Below the pieces are notes generated by a model. It ran no database searches. It was not told the origin of the DNA and saw only the letters and a list, made by a program, of their open reading frames with translations. Below, in pieces: positions 6,912-13,259 of a stretch of 13,994 bases of DNA. The translations under genes were made by a program, and so were the position numbers. The stretch is from CADEEN01 sp031389585 (GTDB lineage Bacteria > Pseudomonadota > Gammaproteobacteria > Burkholderiales > Burkholderiaceae_C), in the NCBI GenBank assembly GCA_031389585.1, contig JANMSS010000041.1, positions 1 through 13,994 of the forward strand, given 5' to 3'. Position 1 is the first letter of the stretch. Each line of letters starts with the position of its first letter.

Positions 6912-7554
6912 GTCGTCACGCCGGGCCCAGGGCCCGGCGCCTGGATCGCGCCGGTTCGCGCCGGCGCTGCTGCGCCCGGCGTTGGCCGGGCTGCTGGCGC
7001 TGGCGGCCTGCCCCGCGTCAGCCTGGGTGTTGAGATTGACGTCGGGCCCCAAGCAACTCTTCCTGATGGTCGGGGTGGGCAGCGCGGCAGCCAACAACGC
7101 CACCCTCAACACCGTCTCGGTGACGGTGCCCGCGGGCAGCGTGGGCAGTGGTACCGCGCAGGCGATGACCAGCGACAGCACCCAGTCGGCCAGCCCCTAC
7201 CGCAACTACGTCGTGTGCAGCCCGCCGGCGCAGGTCTATGTCGGTGGCTCGTACCGGGCACCGAACGCGGCTGGCGGTGCTGGATCGGCGACCTTGCAGG
7301 TGACGACACCGGCGAGCCTGACCAGCGGCCCCAATTCGATCCCGTTCTCGCAGATCAGCTGGATCAGCACGGCGATCGGCAACCCGGCGGCCGACATTGC
7401 GGCCGGCACCTTCAACGGCGGCACGCTACCGCTGGCGAACATCGCGCGCAACCGGGCAGTTGAAAACTGCTTCACCTACTCGTATGCCAACACCGCCCTG
7501 GTGCCCGCGGGCACATTCACCGGGCGCGCGGTGTTCACGCTGTCTGTGCCCTGA
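6859..7554 (+). CDS. Second pilin-like secreted protein, start uncertain
   Basis: Paralogue of the preceding protein. Shared blocks are LFLMVG (67-72 in this numbering, LFLQVG in the other), FSQI at 163-166, and YSYANTALVPAGTFTG at 207-222 before a final AVFTLSV strand. C120 and C204 could form a disulfide, which the other subunit cannot. A hydrophobic signal segment ALLRPALAGLLALAACPASA at 36-55 is clear, but no ATG serves it. GTG 6859 gives a long arginine-rich N-terminus overlapping the previous gene by 53 bp; CTG 6967 would give a short, classical signal peptide; TTG 6982 would leave no positive charge. None has a good ribosome site, so translation may be coupled to the upstream gene. Probably a minor or adaptor subunit (inference). 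It is convergent with trpE, 39 bp away. Confidence 0.65.
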   Translation: MVQVPTTAVSPIPQACPESSRRAQGPAPGSRRFAPALLRPALAGLLALAACPASAWVLRLTSGPKQLFLMVGVGSAAANNATLNTVSVTVPAGSVGSGTAQAMTSDSTQSASPYRNYVVCSPPAQVYVGGSYRAPNAAGGAGSATLQVTTPASLTSGPNSIPFSQISWISTAIGNPAADIAAGTFNGGTLPLANIARNRAVENCFTYSYANTALVPAGTFTGRAVFTLSVP

Positions 7555-7593
7555 GCGCAGAGGTCGCGACGCGGTCGGGCGGTCGCAGCGCCG

Positions 7594-9072
7594 TCAAAAC
7601 CCTTCTTCGACGAGTTCGGCGGCACGCAACAGCGCGCGCGCCTTGACTTCAGTCTCCTGCCACTCCAGCTCGGGCACCGAATCGGCGACCACGCCGGCCG
7701 CGGCCTGCACATAGAGCATCTGGTCCTGCACGATGCCGGTGCGGATCGCAATGGCCACGTCCATGTCGCCGGCAAAGCTGAGGTAGCCGCAAGCGCCGCC
7801 ATAGATGCCGCGCTTGACCGGCTCGAGTTCATCGATGATCTGCATGGCGCGGATCTTCGGCGCCCCGGACAGCGTGCCGGCCGGAAAGGTCGCGCGCAGC
7901 ACGTCCAGGCTGGTCATGCCGGGCTTGAGAATGCCCTCGACATTGCTGACCATGTGCATCACGTGTGAGTAGCGCTCGACCGCAAAGGCCTCGGTGACCT
8001 TGACGCTGCCGGTGACGGCGATGCGGCCGATGTCGTTGCGCGCCAGGTCGATCAGCATCAAGTGTTCAGCGCGCTCCTTCGGGTCGGCCGAGAGCTCGGC
8101 TTCGAGGGCGAGATCGGCCTCGGGCGTGGCCCCGCGCCCGCGCGTGCCGGCGAGGGGGCGGATGGTGACCTTCTCGCGGCCGTCGGCCAGTCGCTCCTTG
8201 CGCACCAGGATCTCGGGTGACGCACCGACGATCTGGAAATTACCCATGTCGTAGAAGTACATGTACGGCGACGGGTTGAGCGAGCGCAGCGCGCGGTACA
8301 GGCTGAGCGGGCTCTCGGTGTAGCGCTTCTTCATGCGCTGGCCGAGCACGACCTGCATGCAGTCGCCGGCGGCGATGTAGTCCTTGGCGCGCTGCACGGC
8401 GGCTTGCAGGTCGGCCGGCGCGAAGTCGCGCTCGACCGCGTGCGAGGGCCCGCGCCTGACTGCCGGCGCGGTGACGCTGCGGGTCAACTTGTCGGCGAGT
8501 TCGGACAAGCGCCGCGTCGCCACGGCGTAGGCGTCGGTCTGCGCCGGGTCGGCGTAGACGATCAGGTACAGGCGCCCCGACAGGTTGTCGATGACGGCCA
8601 GCTCTTCGGTCTGCAACAGCAGGACATCGGGCGTGTCCAGGCCGCCGGGCTTCGCAGTCTTGGCCAGCTTGGGCTCGATGAAGCGCACCGTGTCATAGCC
8701 GAAGTACCCCGCCAGCCCGCCGCAGAATCGCGGCAGGCCCGGGCGCAGCGCGACCTTGAAGCGCTGCTGGTAGGCGGCGATGAAGTCGAGTGGGTTGCCG
8801 TCGTGGCGCTCGACGACCGCGCCATCGGTGACGACTTCGGTGTGCCAGCCGTTGGCACGCAGCAGAGTTCGCGCGGGCAGCCCGATGAACGAGTAGCGGC
8901 CGAAGCGCTCGCCGCCGACCACCGACTCGAGCAGGAAGCTGTGGCGTTGGCTGCCAACCAGCTTCAGGTACAGCGACAGCGGGGTTTCCAAGTCGGCAAA
9001 GGCTTCGCTGACCAGCGGAATGCGGTTGAAGCCCTGCGCTGCCAGGCTCTTGAATTCGAGTTCGGTGATCAC
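7594..9072 (-). CDS. trpE: Anthranilate synthase component I
   Basis: Catalytic subunit converting chorismate and ammonia to anthranilate, the first committed step to tryptophan. The 492 residues match the family. The N-terminal domain holds the LLES motif (47-50), the region known in TrpE for tryptophan feedback binding. The chorismate-binding domain follows at about 225-485, with GASPEILV (283-290), RPLAGTRGRG (305-314), DLARNDIGR (342-350), TFPAGTLSGAPK (395-406) and the GIYGGACGY block (422-430). The start is GTG 9072, preceded by AGAGGA at good distance. The nearby ATG at 9077 is out of frame and stops after two codons. It follows gph by 245 bp containing the leader peptide and attenuator-like hairpins. 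The usual partner gene trpG is not next but about 6.1 kb downstream. Confidence 0.97.
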   Translation of the reverse strand: MITELEFKSLAAQGFNRIPLVSEAFADLETPLSLYLKLVGSQRHSFLLESVVGGERFGRYSFIGLPARTLLRANGWHTEVVTDGAVVERHDGNPLDFIAAYQQRFKVALRPGLPRFCGGLAGYFGYDTVRFIEPKLAKTAKPGGLDTPDVLLLQTEELAVIDNLSGRLYLIVYADPAQTDAYAVATRRLSELADKLTRSVTAPAVRRGPSHAVERDFAPADLQAAVQRAKDYIAAGDCMQVVLGQRMKKRYTESPLSLYRALRSLNPSPYMYFYDMGNFQIVGASPEILVRKERLADGREKVTIRPLAGTRGRGATPEADLALEAELSADPKERAEHLMLIDLARNDIGRIAVTGSVKVTEAFAVERYSHVMHMVSNVEGILKPGMTSLDVLRATFPAGTLSGAPKIRAMQIIDELEPVKRGIYGGACGYLSFAGDMDVAIAIRTGIVQDQMLYVQAAAGVVADSVPELEWQETEVKARALLRAAELVEEGF

Positions 9073-9131
9073 TTCATGGTCCTCTAGGAGCCCCGCTGCG
9101 ACTGGCCTGTGGGCCGGGCGCGGGTGAGGTC

Positions 9132-9167
9132 AAAGGAACGGGCCGGACAGATCGGGCGATCGGCCCG
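9132..9167 (-). terminator. Attenuator terminator hairpin of the trp leader
   Basis: On the minus strand CGGGCC(G) at 9167-9161 pairs with (C)GGCCCG at 9145-9139, an all-GC stem of 6-7 bp, followed by TTCCTTT (9138-9132). An inner GATC-GCCC-GATC (9161-9150) can form a smaller stem in the loop. It begins 11 bases after the leader-peptide stop and ends 60 bases before trpE, the place expected for a transcription attenuator. The T-tract is interrupted by two Cs, so strength is uncertain. Confidence 0.65.
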
Positions 9168-9177
9168 GCGGTGGGCG

Positions 9178-9255
9178 TCAGGTGCGTTGCGCGCGACGCC
9201 AGTGCCAGGCGGCGCGTGGCCCGGTACCTGCGAGTGGGCACGAAGTGTTCGTCAT
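9178..9255 (-). CDS. trpL: trp leader peptide (25 residues, Trp-His-Trp)
   Basis: A 25-codon frame from ATG 9255 to TGA 9178 upstream of trpE. It starts MTNTSCPLAG and ends AAWHWRRAQRT, with Trp codons at 17 and 19 (9207-9205, 9201-9199). Two Trp codons two apart in so short a peptide, just before the biosynthetic gene for tryptophan, is the signature of ribosome-mediated attenuation. A hairpin GGCGTC (9200-9195) with GACGCC (9179-9174) starts at the second Trp codon and ends at the stop codon, like the classical 1:2 stem. The terminator-like hairpin follows. A CGGGCC within codons 11-13 is identical to the 5' arm of the terminator and could compete for its 3' arm. No ribosome site is visible upstream; see the promoter entry. 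Confidence 0.72.
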   Translation of the reverse strand: MTNTSCPLAGTGPRAAWHWRRAQRT

Positions 9256-9265
9256 CGTGGAGCAC

Positions 9266-9274
9266 AGTCTAGCA
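9266..9274 (-). promoter_or_regulatory. Candidate extended -10 promoter for the trp leader and trpE
   Basis: TGCTAGACT on the minus strand fits an extended -10 (TGnTATAAT, four of six in the hexamer). A -35 is not evident. Transcription would begin near 9259, only about four bases before the leader-peptide ATG at 9255, so the leader would be translated almost without a 5' UTR. Read-through from rpe-gph is an alternative source of trpE mRNA. Confidence 0.4.
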
Positions 9275-9317
9275 GCGCGACCGGTCCGCAATCTCGGCCG
9301 GAGGCCCCGCAAAACGC

Positions 9318-10010
9318 TCAGCGAAGTCCCGCGCGCCCGGGTCGGGGGCTGAACACATTCAGGTCGATCGCGTCGATACGGTCGACCACCGCGTCGGCGC
9401 CGATGTTGGCCACCGGGTCGCCATGGTTGTAGCCATAGCTCACCAGCACCAGCGGGCAACCGGCCGCGCGGGCGGCGGTGGCGTCGTTGGCCGAGTCGCC
9501 GATCACGAGCGTGTGCTCGGGCAGGCTGCCCAGCGCCGCCGCAGCGCGCAGCAGAGGCAACGGGTCGGGCTTCTTGCGCTCGAAGCTGTCGCCGCCGAAG
9601 ATCTGCACGAAACTGCGGGCCAGGCCCTTGCGCTCGAGTAACGCCACGGCGAACTTGTGCGGCTTGTTGGTCACGCAAGCCAGCGCCACGCCGGCAGCGC
9701 GCAGGCGCTCGAGTCCGGTCTCGACACCGGCGTAAACCGTCGCATGCTGGCCGTTGACGTCACGGTAATGGCGCTGGTAGTGCGCCCACGCCTTTTCATA
9801 CAGCGTTGGGTCGCCACCGACCCGGGCCAAGGTGCTGCGCAGCAGATGTTCCGAGCCCTTGCCCACCGTTTGCGCGATGAAAGCGCGGTCGACGGACGGC
9901 AGCGACAGTTCGGCCAGCGTTCGGTTGAGCGCGACGTCGAAGTCGCCCAGGGTGTCGACCAGCGTGCCGTCGAGATCGACGATCGCGGCCTCGATCCGAC
10001 ACGGCTTCAC
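9318..10010 (-). CDS. gph: Phosphoglycolate phosphatase (HAD family)
   Basis: Hydrolyses 2-phosphoglycolate to glycolate and phosphate, in the cytoplasm. The 230 residues carry all HAD motifs: DLDGT at 12-16 (nucleophile D12, acid/base D14), T114 in CVTNKP, K147 in RKKPDP, and GDSANDATAA at 171-180. The cap domain lies at about 20-90, as in the Gph subclass. The start is GTG 10010, overlapping the rpe stop as GTGA, so the two are translationally coupled. Gene order rpe-gph-trpE is common in beta- and gammaproteobacteria. HAD phosphatases can be promiscuous, so the substrate is inferred from family and context. Confidence 0.92.
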   Translation of the reverse strand: MKPCRIEAAIVDLDGTLVDTLGDFDVALNRTLAELSLPSVDRAFIAQTVGKGSEHLLRSTLARVGGDPTLYEKAWAHYQRHYRDVNGQHATVYAGVETGLERLRAAGVALACVTNKPHKFAVALLERKGLARSFVQIFGGDSFERKKPDPLPLLRAAAALGSLPEHTLVIGDSANDATAARAAGCPLVLVSYGYNHGDPVANIGADAVVDRIDAIDLNVFSPRPGRAGLR

Positions 10011-10669
10011 CGCGCCAGCTCGGCGCGCATCGCGTCGATTTCCGCCTTGTAATTCGGCTTGCCGAAGATCGCGCTGCCGGCCACGAAAGTGTCGGCGCCG
10101 GCGTCGGCGATGCGCCGGATGTTGTCGGCCTTGACGCCGCCGTCGACCTCGAGGCGGATGTCACGCCCGCTGGCGTCGATCACTTTGCGCAACCGCTCGA
10201 TCTTGCGCAACGCCGCCTCGATAAAGCTCTGGCCACCAAAACCCGGGTTGACGCTCATCACCAGCACCAGATCGACCTTGTCGATGACCCACTCAAGCAC
10301 GTCGATCGGCGCGGCCGGGTTGAACACCAGGCCGGCCTGCTTGCCCTCGGCCTTGATCAACTGCAGCGTGCGGTCGACATGCGCACTGGCGTCGGGGTGA
10401 AAGCTCACCAGATCGGCGCCGGCGCGGCAGAAGGCCTGGGCCAGCGCATCGACCGGCTGGACCATCAGGTGCACGTCGATCGGCACCGTGCTGTGCTTGC
10501 GCAGCGCCTCGCAGACCATCGGGCCAAAGCTCAGGTTGGGCACGTAATGGTTGTCCATCACATCGAAGTGGATCCAGTCGGCACCCGCGGCAATGACAGC
10601 CTTGACCTCGTCGCCAAGACGGGCGAAGTCAGCGGACAGGATCGAGGGGGCGATGCGGTAGGGGGTCAT
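10007..10669 (-). CDS. rpe: Ribulose-phosphate 3-epimerase
   Basis: Interconverts D-ribulose 5-phosphate and D-xylulose 5-phosphate (pentose phosphate pathway, Calvin cycle). The 220 residues form a TIM barrel of normal length. Seen are IAPSILSADF at 6-15 (S11), HFDVMDNHYVPNLSFGP at 34-50 (metal ligands H34, D36), DVHLMV with H67, MSVNPGFGGQSFI at 138-150, and EVDGGV with D176. These are the metal and phosphate-binding sites of the family. First gene of the rpe-gph run; its upstream region is shared with the divergent apaG. Confidence 0.97.
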   Translation of the reverse strand: MTPYRIAPSILSADFARLGDEVKAVIAAGADWIHFDVMDNHYVPNLSFGPMVCEALRKHSTVPIDVHLMVQPVDALAQAFCRAGADLVSFHPDASAHVDRTLQLIKAEGKQAGLVFNPAAPIDVLEWVIDKVDLVLVMSVNPGFGGQSFIEAALRKIERLRKVIDASGRDIRLEVDGGVKADNIRRIADAGADTFVAGSAIFGKPNYKAEIDAMRAELAR

Positions 10670-10674
10670 GCCAA

Positions 10675-10703
10675 GCGACAGCCAAAGGCCTGGATTCTAG
10701 AAT
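10675..10703 (+). promoter_or_regulatory. Probable apaG promoter
   Basis: GCGACA (10675-10680), a 17-bp spacer and TAGAAT (10698-10703) fit a sigma-70 promoter well. The -10 is only 8 bases before the apaG ATG at 10712, implying a leaderless or nearly leaderless transcript. The -10 is part of the palindrome ATTCTAGAAT (10694-10703), so a TAGAAT also faces rpe on the minus strand, though without a clear -35. Confidence 0.5.
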
Positions 10704-10711
10704 CGCCGCCC

Positions 10712-11086
10712 ATGGCCCACCCACAGTTCACTTGCACGGTCACGGTTGCCTACCTGCCCGAGCAGTCGCAACCCCAGGCCAGCGTGCATGCCTTCGCCTA
10801 CACCGTGACCATCCTCAACAGTGGCGATGTCACTGCGCAATTGGTGGCGCGGCACTGGATCGTCGCCGACGCGAATGGCCACAGCGAGGAAGTCCGGGGC
10901 CTGGCCGTGGTCGGCCACCAGCCGCTCCTCAAGCCCGGCGAGAAGTTCGAGTACACCAGCTGGACGCGCATTGCCACCGCACAGGGCACGATGCGCGGCA
11001 CCTTCTTCTGCATGACCGAAAAAGCCCATCCGTTCGACGTCAGCGTGCCCGAATTCGTGCTGACCCGGCCCGAACAGTTGCACTGA
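10712..11086 (+). CDS. apaG: ApaG-family protein
   Basis: Small cytoplasmic protein (124 residues) of the ApaG/DUF525 fold, a fibronectin-III-like beta sandwich. The family was named from the apaGH locus and linked to magnesium/cobalt efflux, but the biochemical role is unsettled. Seen are the strand pair FAYTVTILNSGDVTAQLVARHWIV, VVGHQPLLKPGEKFEYTSW and GTMRGTFFCMTE, which define the family. The usual first glycines of the GxGxxG loop are replaced here (VRGLAVVG), a small departure. The ATG lies 8 bases after a strong -10 and has no ribosome site, so it is probably a leaderless start. It is divergent from rpe. Confidence 0.92.
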   Translation: MAHPQFTCTVTVAYLPEQSQPQASVHAFAYTVTILNSGDVTAQLVARHWIVADANGHSEEVRGLAVVGHQPLLKPGEKFEYTSWTRIATAQGTMRGTFFCMTEKAHPFDVSVPEFVLTRPEQLH

Positions 11087-11097
11087 CGCGCGTTGCT

Positions 11098-11226
11098 TCA
11101 GCGCCCGCCCAACTGGTCATCGTCGTCGCGCCGCTCGCCGCGGCGACGGCCGGAGAACATGGTCCACCAGACGATGAGCAAGAGGATCACCAGCGCACCC
11201 AGCGCTTCGAGCAAGAGCAGCCACAT
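11098..11226 (-). CDS. Small single-pass membrane protein (42 residues)
   Basis: A short frame that begins MWLLLLEALGALVILLLIVW, a continuous hydrophobic helix. It continues WTMFSGRRRGERRDDDD, a positive then acidic tail ending in LGGR. By the positive-inside rule the tail should face the cytoplasm. The start is fixed: an in-frame TAA lies 12 bases upstream of ATG 11226, with no start codon between. That ATG shares CATG (11224-11227) with the mltA start on the other strand. It fills the space between apaG (11 bp away, convergent) and mltA that would otherwise be empty. I recall no named function. Against it: no ribosome site is visible. The ideal membrane-segment-plus-charged-tail makes chance unlikely. 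Confidence 0.68.
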   Translation of the reverse strand: MWLLLLEALGALVILLLIVWWTMFSGRRRGERRDDDDQLGGR

Positions 11227-12382
11227 GCGGCGAGCTTACTGGCTGGCGCTGCTCGTGGTAGGCGGCTGCGCCGACCTGCCCGTCCAGGCCCCGACGCCGG
11301 TGACAGCGCCCACGGCGGCCGCCGCGCTGCCGCTACCCCTTGCGTCGCTACCCCCTGCGTCGCTGCACCCCGGCGCGCGTTGGCAGCCGGTGGCCTGGAG
11401 CGAGTTGCCGGGCTGGAATGCCGACCGCACGCGCGAGGCCTGGCTTGCGCTGCAACGCAGTTGCGAGCGCATCCCGGCGGCGGTGCAACGCGACGCACCC
11501 GCGTGGCTGGGCGTCTGCCAGCAAGCCCTGCGCTACCTGCCGGCCGATGACGAAGCCACCCGCGCCTGGCTGGTGCAACGCTTGCAACCCTACCGGGTGC
11601 TGCCGCTCGACGCCGGCGCATCCGCCGACGGCCTGGCCACCGGCTATTTCGAGCCGCAAATCGATGCCAGCCGCACGCCGCGCGGCGCCATGCGCGTGCC
11701 GTTGTATGCGCCACCGGCTGACTTGGCCACGCGCAAACCCTGGTTCACCCGGGCCCAGATCGAGTCACTACCGGCCGCCCAAGCCGCATTGCGGGGTCGT
11801 GAGATTGCCTATGTGGCCGACCCGCTCGACGCCCTGCTGCTGCAGATCCAAGGCTCGGGCCGGCTGCGCCTGCTCGACGCGCAGGGGCGCGCGCAGGTGG
11901 TTCGACTGGCCTATGCCGGCCACAACAGCCAGCCCTACCAATCGATCGGCCGCTGGCTGATCGATCAGGGCGAAATCCGACCCGGCGAAGCCTCCTGGCC
12001 GGCGATCCGCCACTGGGCGCGGCGCTTTCCGCAGCGCGTGCCCGAACTCTTGCGTGCCAATCCGCGGGTGGTGTTCTTCGGCGAAGAGCCGCTGCCCGAT
12101 GCCAACCTGGGCCCGCGCGGCGCGCAGGGCGTGGCGCTGGTGCCCGAGCGTTCGATCGCGGTCGATCCGAAGAGCGTGCCCTACGGCACCCCCGTTTGGC
12201 TCGAAACCACCGAACCGCTGACCTCGACGCCGCTGCGCCGCTTGACGCTGGCGCAGGACACCGGCTCGGCCATCGTGGGCGCCGTGCGTGCCGACTATTT
12301 CTGGGGTTGGGGCGAGCGCGCCGAGCAGCAAGCCGGGCGCATGAAGCAGGCGCTCAACATGTGGGTGTTGTGGCCGAAGTGA
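11225..12382 (+). CDS. mltA: Membrane-bound lytic murein transglycosylase A (lipoprotein)
   Basis: Outer-membrane lipoprotein that cleaves peptidoglycan glycan strands, leaving 1,6-anhydro-muramic ends. The 385 residues include a lipoprotein signal MRRAYWLALLVVGGC with the lipidated cysteine at 15. A Pro/Ala linker is followed by the MltA domain (GYFEPQIDASRTPRGAMRVPLY; DPLDALLLQIQGSGRLRL) and the C-terminal 3D domain (RSIAVDPKSVPYGTPVWL; LAQDTGSAIVGAVRADYFWGWG). The probable catalytic aspartate is D345 in QDTGSAI. ATG 11225 is chosen because it gives the lipobox at the right distance; the frame stays open upstream to 11093 but that part has no signal features. AAGAG lies upstream. The start overlaps the divergent small-protein start on a CATG. 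Confidence 0.95.
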   Translation: MRRAYWLALLVVGGCADLPVQAPTPVTAPTAAAALPLPLASLPPASLHPGARWQPVAWSELPGWNADRTREAWLALQRSCERIPAAVQRDAPAWLGVCQQALRYLPADDEATRAWLVQRLQPYRVLPLDAGASADGLATGYFEPQIDASRTPRGAMRVPLYAPPADLATRKPWFTRAQIESLPAAQAALRGREIAYVADPLDALLLQIQGSGRLRLLDAQGRAQVVRLAYAGHNSQPYQSIGRWLIDQGEIRPGEASWPAIRHWARRFPQRVPELLRANPRVVFFGEEPLPDANLGPRGAQGVALVPERSIAVDPKSVPYGTPVWLETTEPLTSTPLRRLTLAQDTGSAIVGAVRADYFWGWGERAEQQAGRMKQALNMWVLWPK

Positions 12383-12502
12383 TGGCCCGCGGCCCGCTGC
12401 GCGCACCATGCATTGCGCCGGTTCGGCGGTCCGCAAGGTATCGACCAGACGTTTGCGCAGACCCGGGCGCGTGTCGGGGCCGATCGTTGTGCGCCGTTGC
12501 GC

Positions 12503-13117
12503 TCAGCCGGTCTCGCGGCGCGCACTGCGCTGCGCGGGCTGCAGGTGCGTCAGCGGCAATGCCGCAACGGACTTCACCTCGCCCAGCGAGAAACTGGTGT
12601 GGATGTCTTTCACGTTGGGCAGGTTGAGTAGCGTCCCAGTAGCAAAGCGCGAGAAGGCGTCGAGATTGGTCGCCACGACCTGCAGCTCGAAGGTGCCCGC
12701 GCCGCTGATGTAGTGGCACGCCGTGACCTCCGGCAGGTGAAGGATCGCCTCTTCGAGCGCCTTGGTCGCACTGCCGGTGTTGCGCTCGGCGTCGACGCGT
12801 ACGAAGGCCAGGACCCCGAGACCGATACGGCGGCGGTCGAGTTCGGCGCGGTAGCCCGTGATGAAGCCCTGCTGCTCGAGCCACTTGACGCGGCGCCAGG
12901 TGGGTGCTGCCGACAGGCCGATGCGCGCGGCCAGATCGACGTTGGACAAGCGGGCATCGGATTGAAGCGCAGCGAGGATCGCGATGTCGTAGCGGTCCAG
13001 GCCGGGGCCGTGCGAATTGGCCGCCGCGTCCGTCGCGTCCGTCGCGTCCGTCGCGTCCGCCACATCGTCGGGCGGGCCGCTGCGGGCCTTCCCAGCTTCG
13101 GTTGTTTTCGGTGCCAT
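12503..13117 (-). CDS. Lrp/AsnC-family transcriptional regulator
   Basis: DNA-binding regulator of amino-acid metabolism. The 204 residues are longer than the usual 150-165 because of a 39-residue N-terminal extension containing DATDATDATDA, encoded by a 9-bp tandem repeat. The winged HTH is at about 40-88 (DIAILAALQSDARLSNVDLA, GLSAAPTWRRVKWLEQQGFI). The RAM effector domain is at about 103-185 (VLAFVRVDAE, GAGTFELQVVATNLDAF, VKDIHTSFSLGEVKS). ATG 13117 is preferred, with a weak GGCGA upstream; TTG 13132 would add five residues. It is divergent from an indolepyruvate oxidoreductase gene, 142 bp away, and by the common Lrp pattern probably regulates it in response to aromatic or branched amino acids (inference). 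Confidence 0.93.
   Translation of the reverse strand: MAPKTTEAGKARSGPPDDVADATDATDATDAAANSHGPGLDRYDIAILAALQSDARLSNVDLAARIGLSAAPTWRRVKWLEQQGFITGYRAELDRRRIGLGVLAFVRVDAERNTGSATKALEEAILHLPEVTACHYISGAGTFELQVVATNLDAFSRFATGTLLNLPNVKDIHTSFSLGEVKSVAALPLTHLQPAQRSARRETG
13026..13061. repeat. 9-bp in-frame tandem repeat in the Lrp-type regulator gene
   Basis: Three perfect copies of GCGTCCGTC and a fourth with one change (GCGTCCGCC). On the coding (minus) strand they give repeated Asp-Ala-Thr in the N-terminal extension. The 9-bp unit keeps frame, so copy-number change would alter only linker length. Confidence 0.9.
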
Positions 13118-13147
13118 CGTTTCGCCAAACAATCCTGAGGCGAAAGC

Positions 13148-13177
13148 TTATTGCCGAACGCAGCCGGGAACAAGCAA
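13148..13177 (-). promoter_or_regulatory. Weak candidate promoter for the Lrp-type regulator
   Basis: On the minus strand TTGCTT (13177-13172), an 18-bp spacer and CAATAA (13153-13148) could be a -35/-10 pair, giving a start near 13141 and a 24-base leader. The match to consensus is modest. The divergent gene may use TACACT at 13209-13214 as its -10, without a clear -35. Confidence 0.3.
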
Positions 13178-13259
13178 ACAACGAAACCACTCGGCGGGCC
13201 GAGCCTCCTACACTCGCCGCTGCTCGATTTGCCGCCACCGCGGCCAAGGAATCGCCGCC

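Noticed and set aside
7566..7586. Possible bidirectional terminator between the second pilin-like gene and trpE (GCGAC/GTCGC)
   Set aside because: Stem of only 5 bp with a long loop and no T-tract on either strand.
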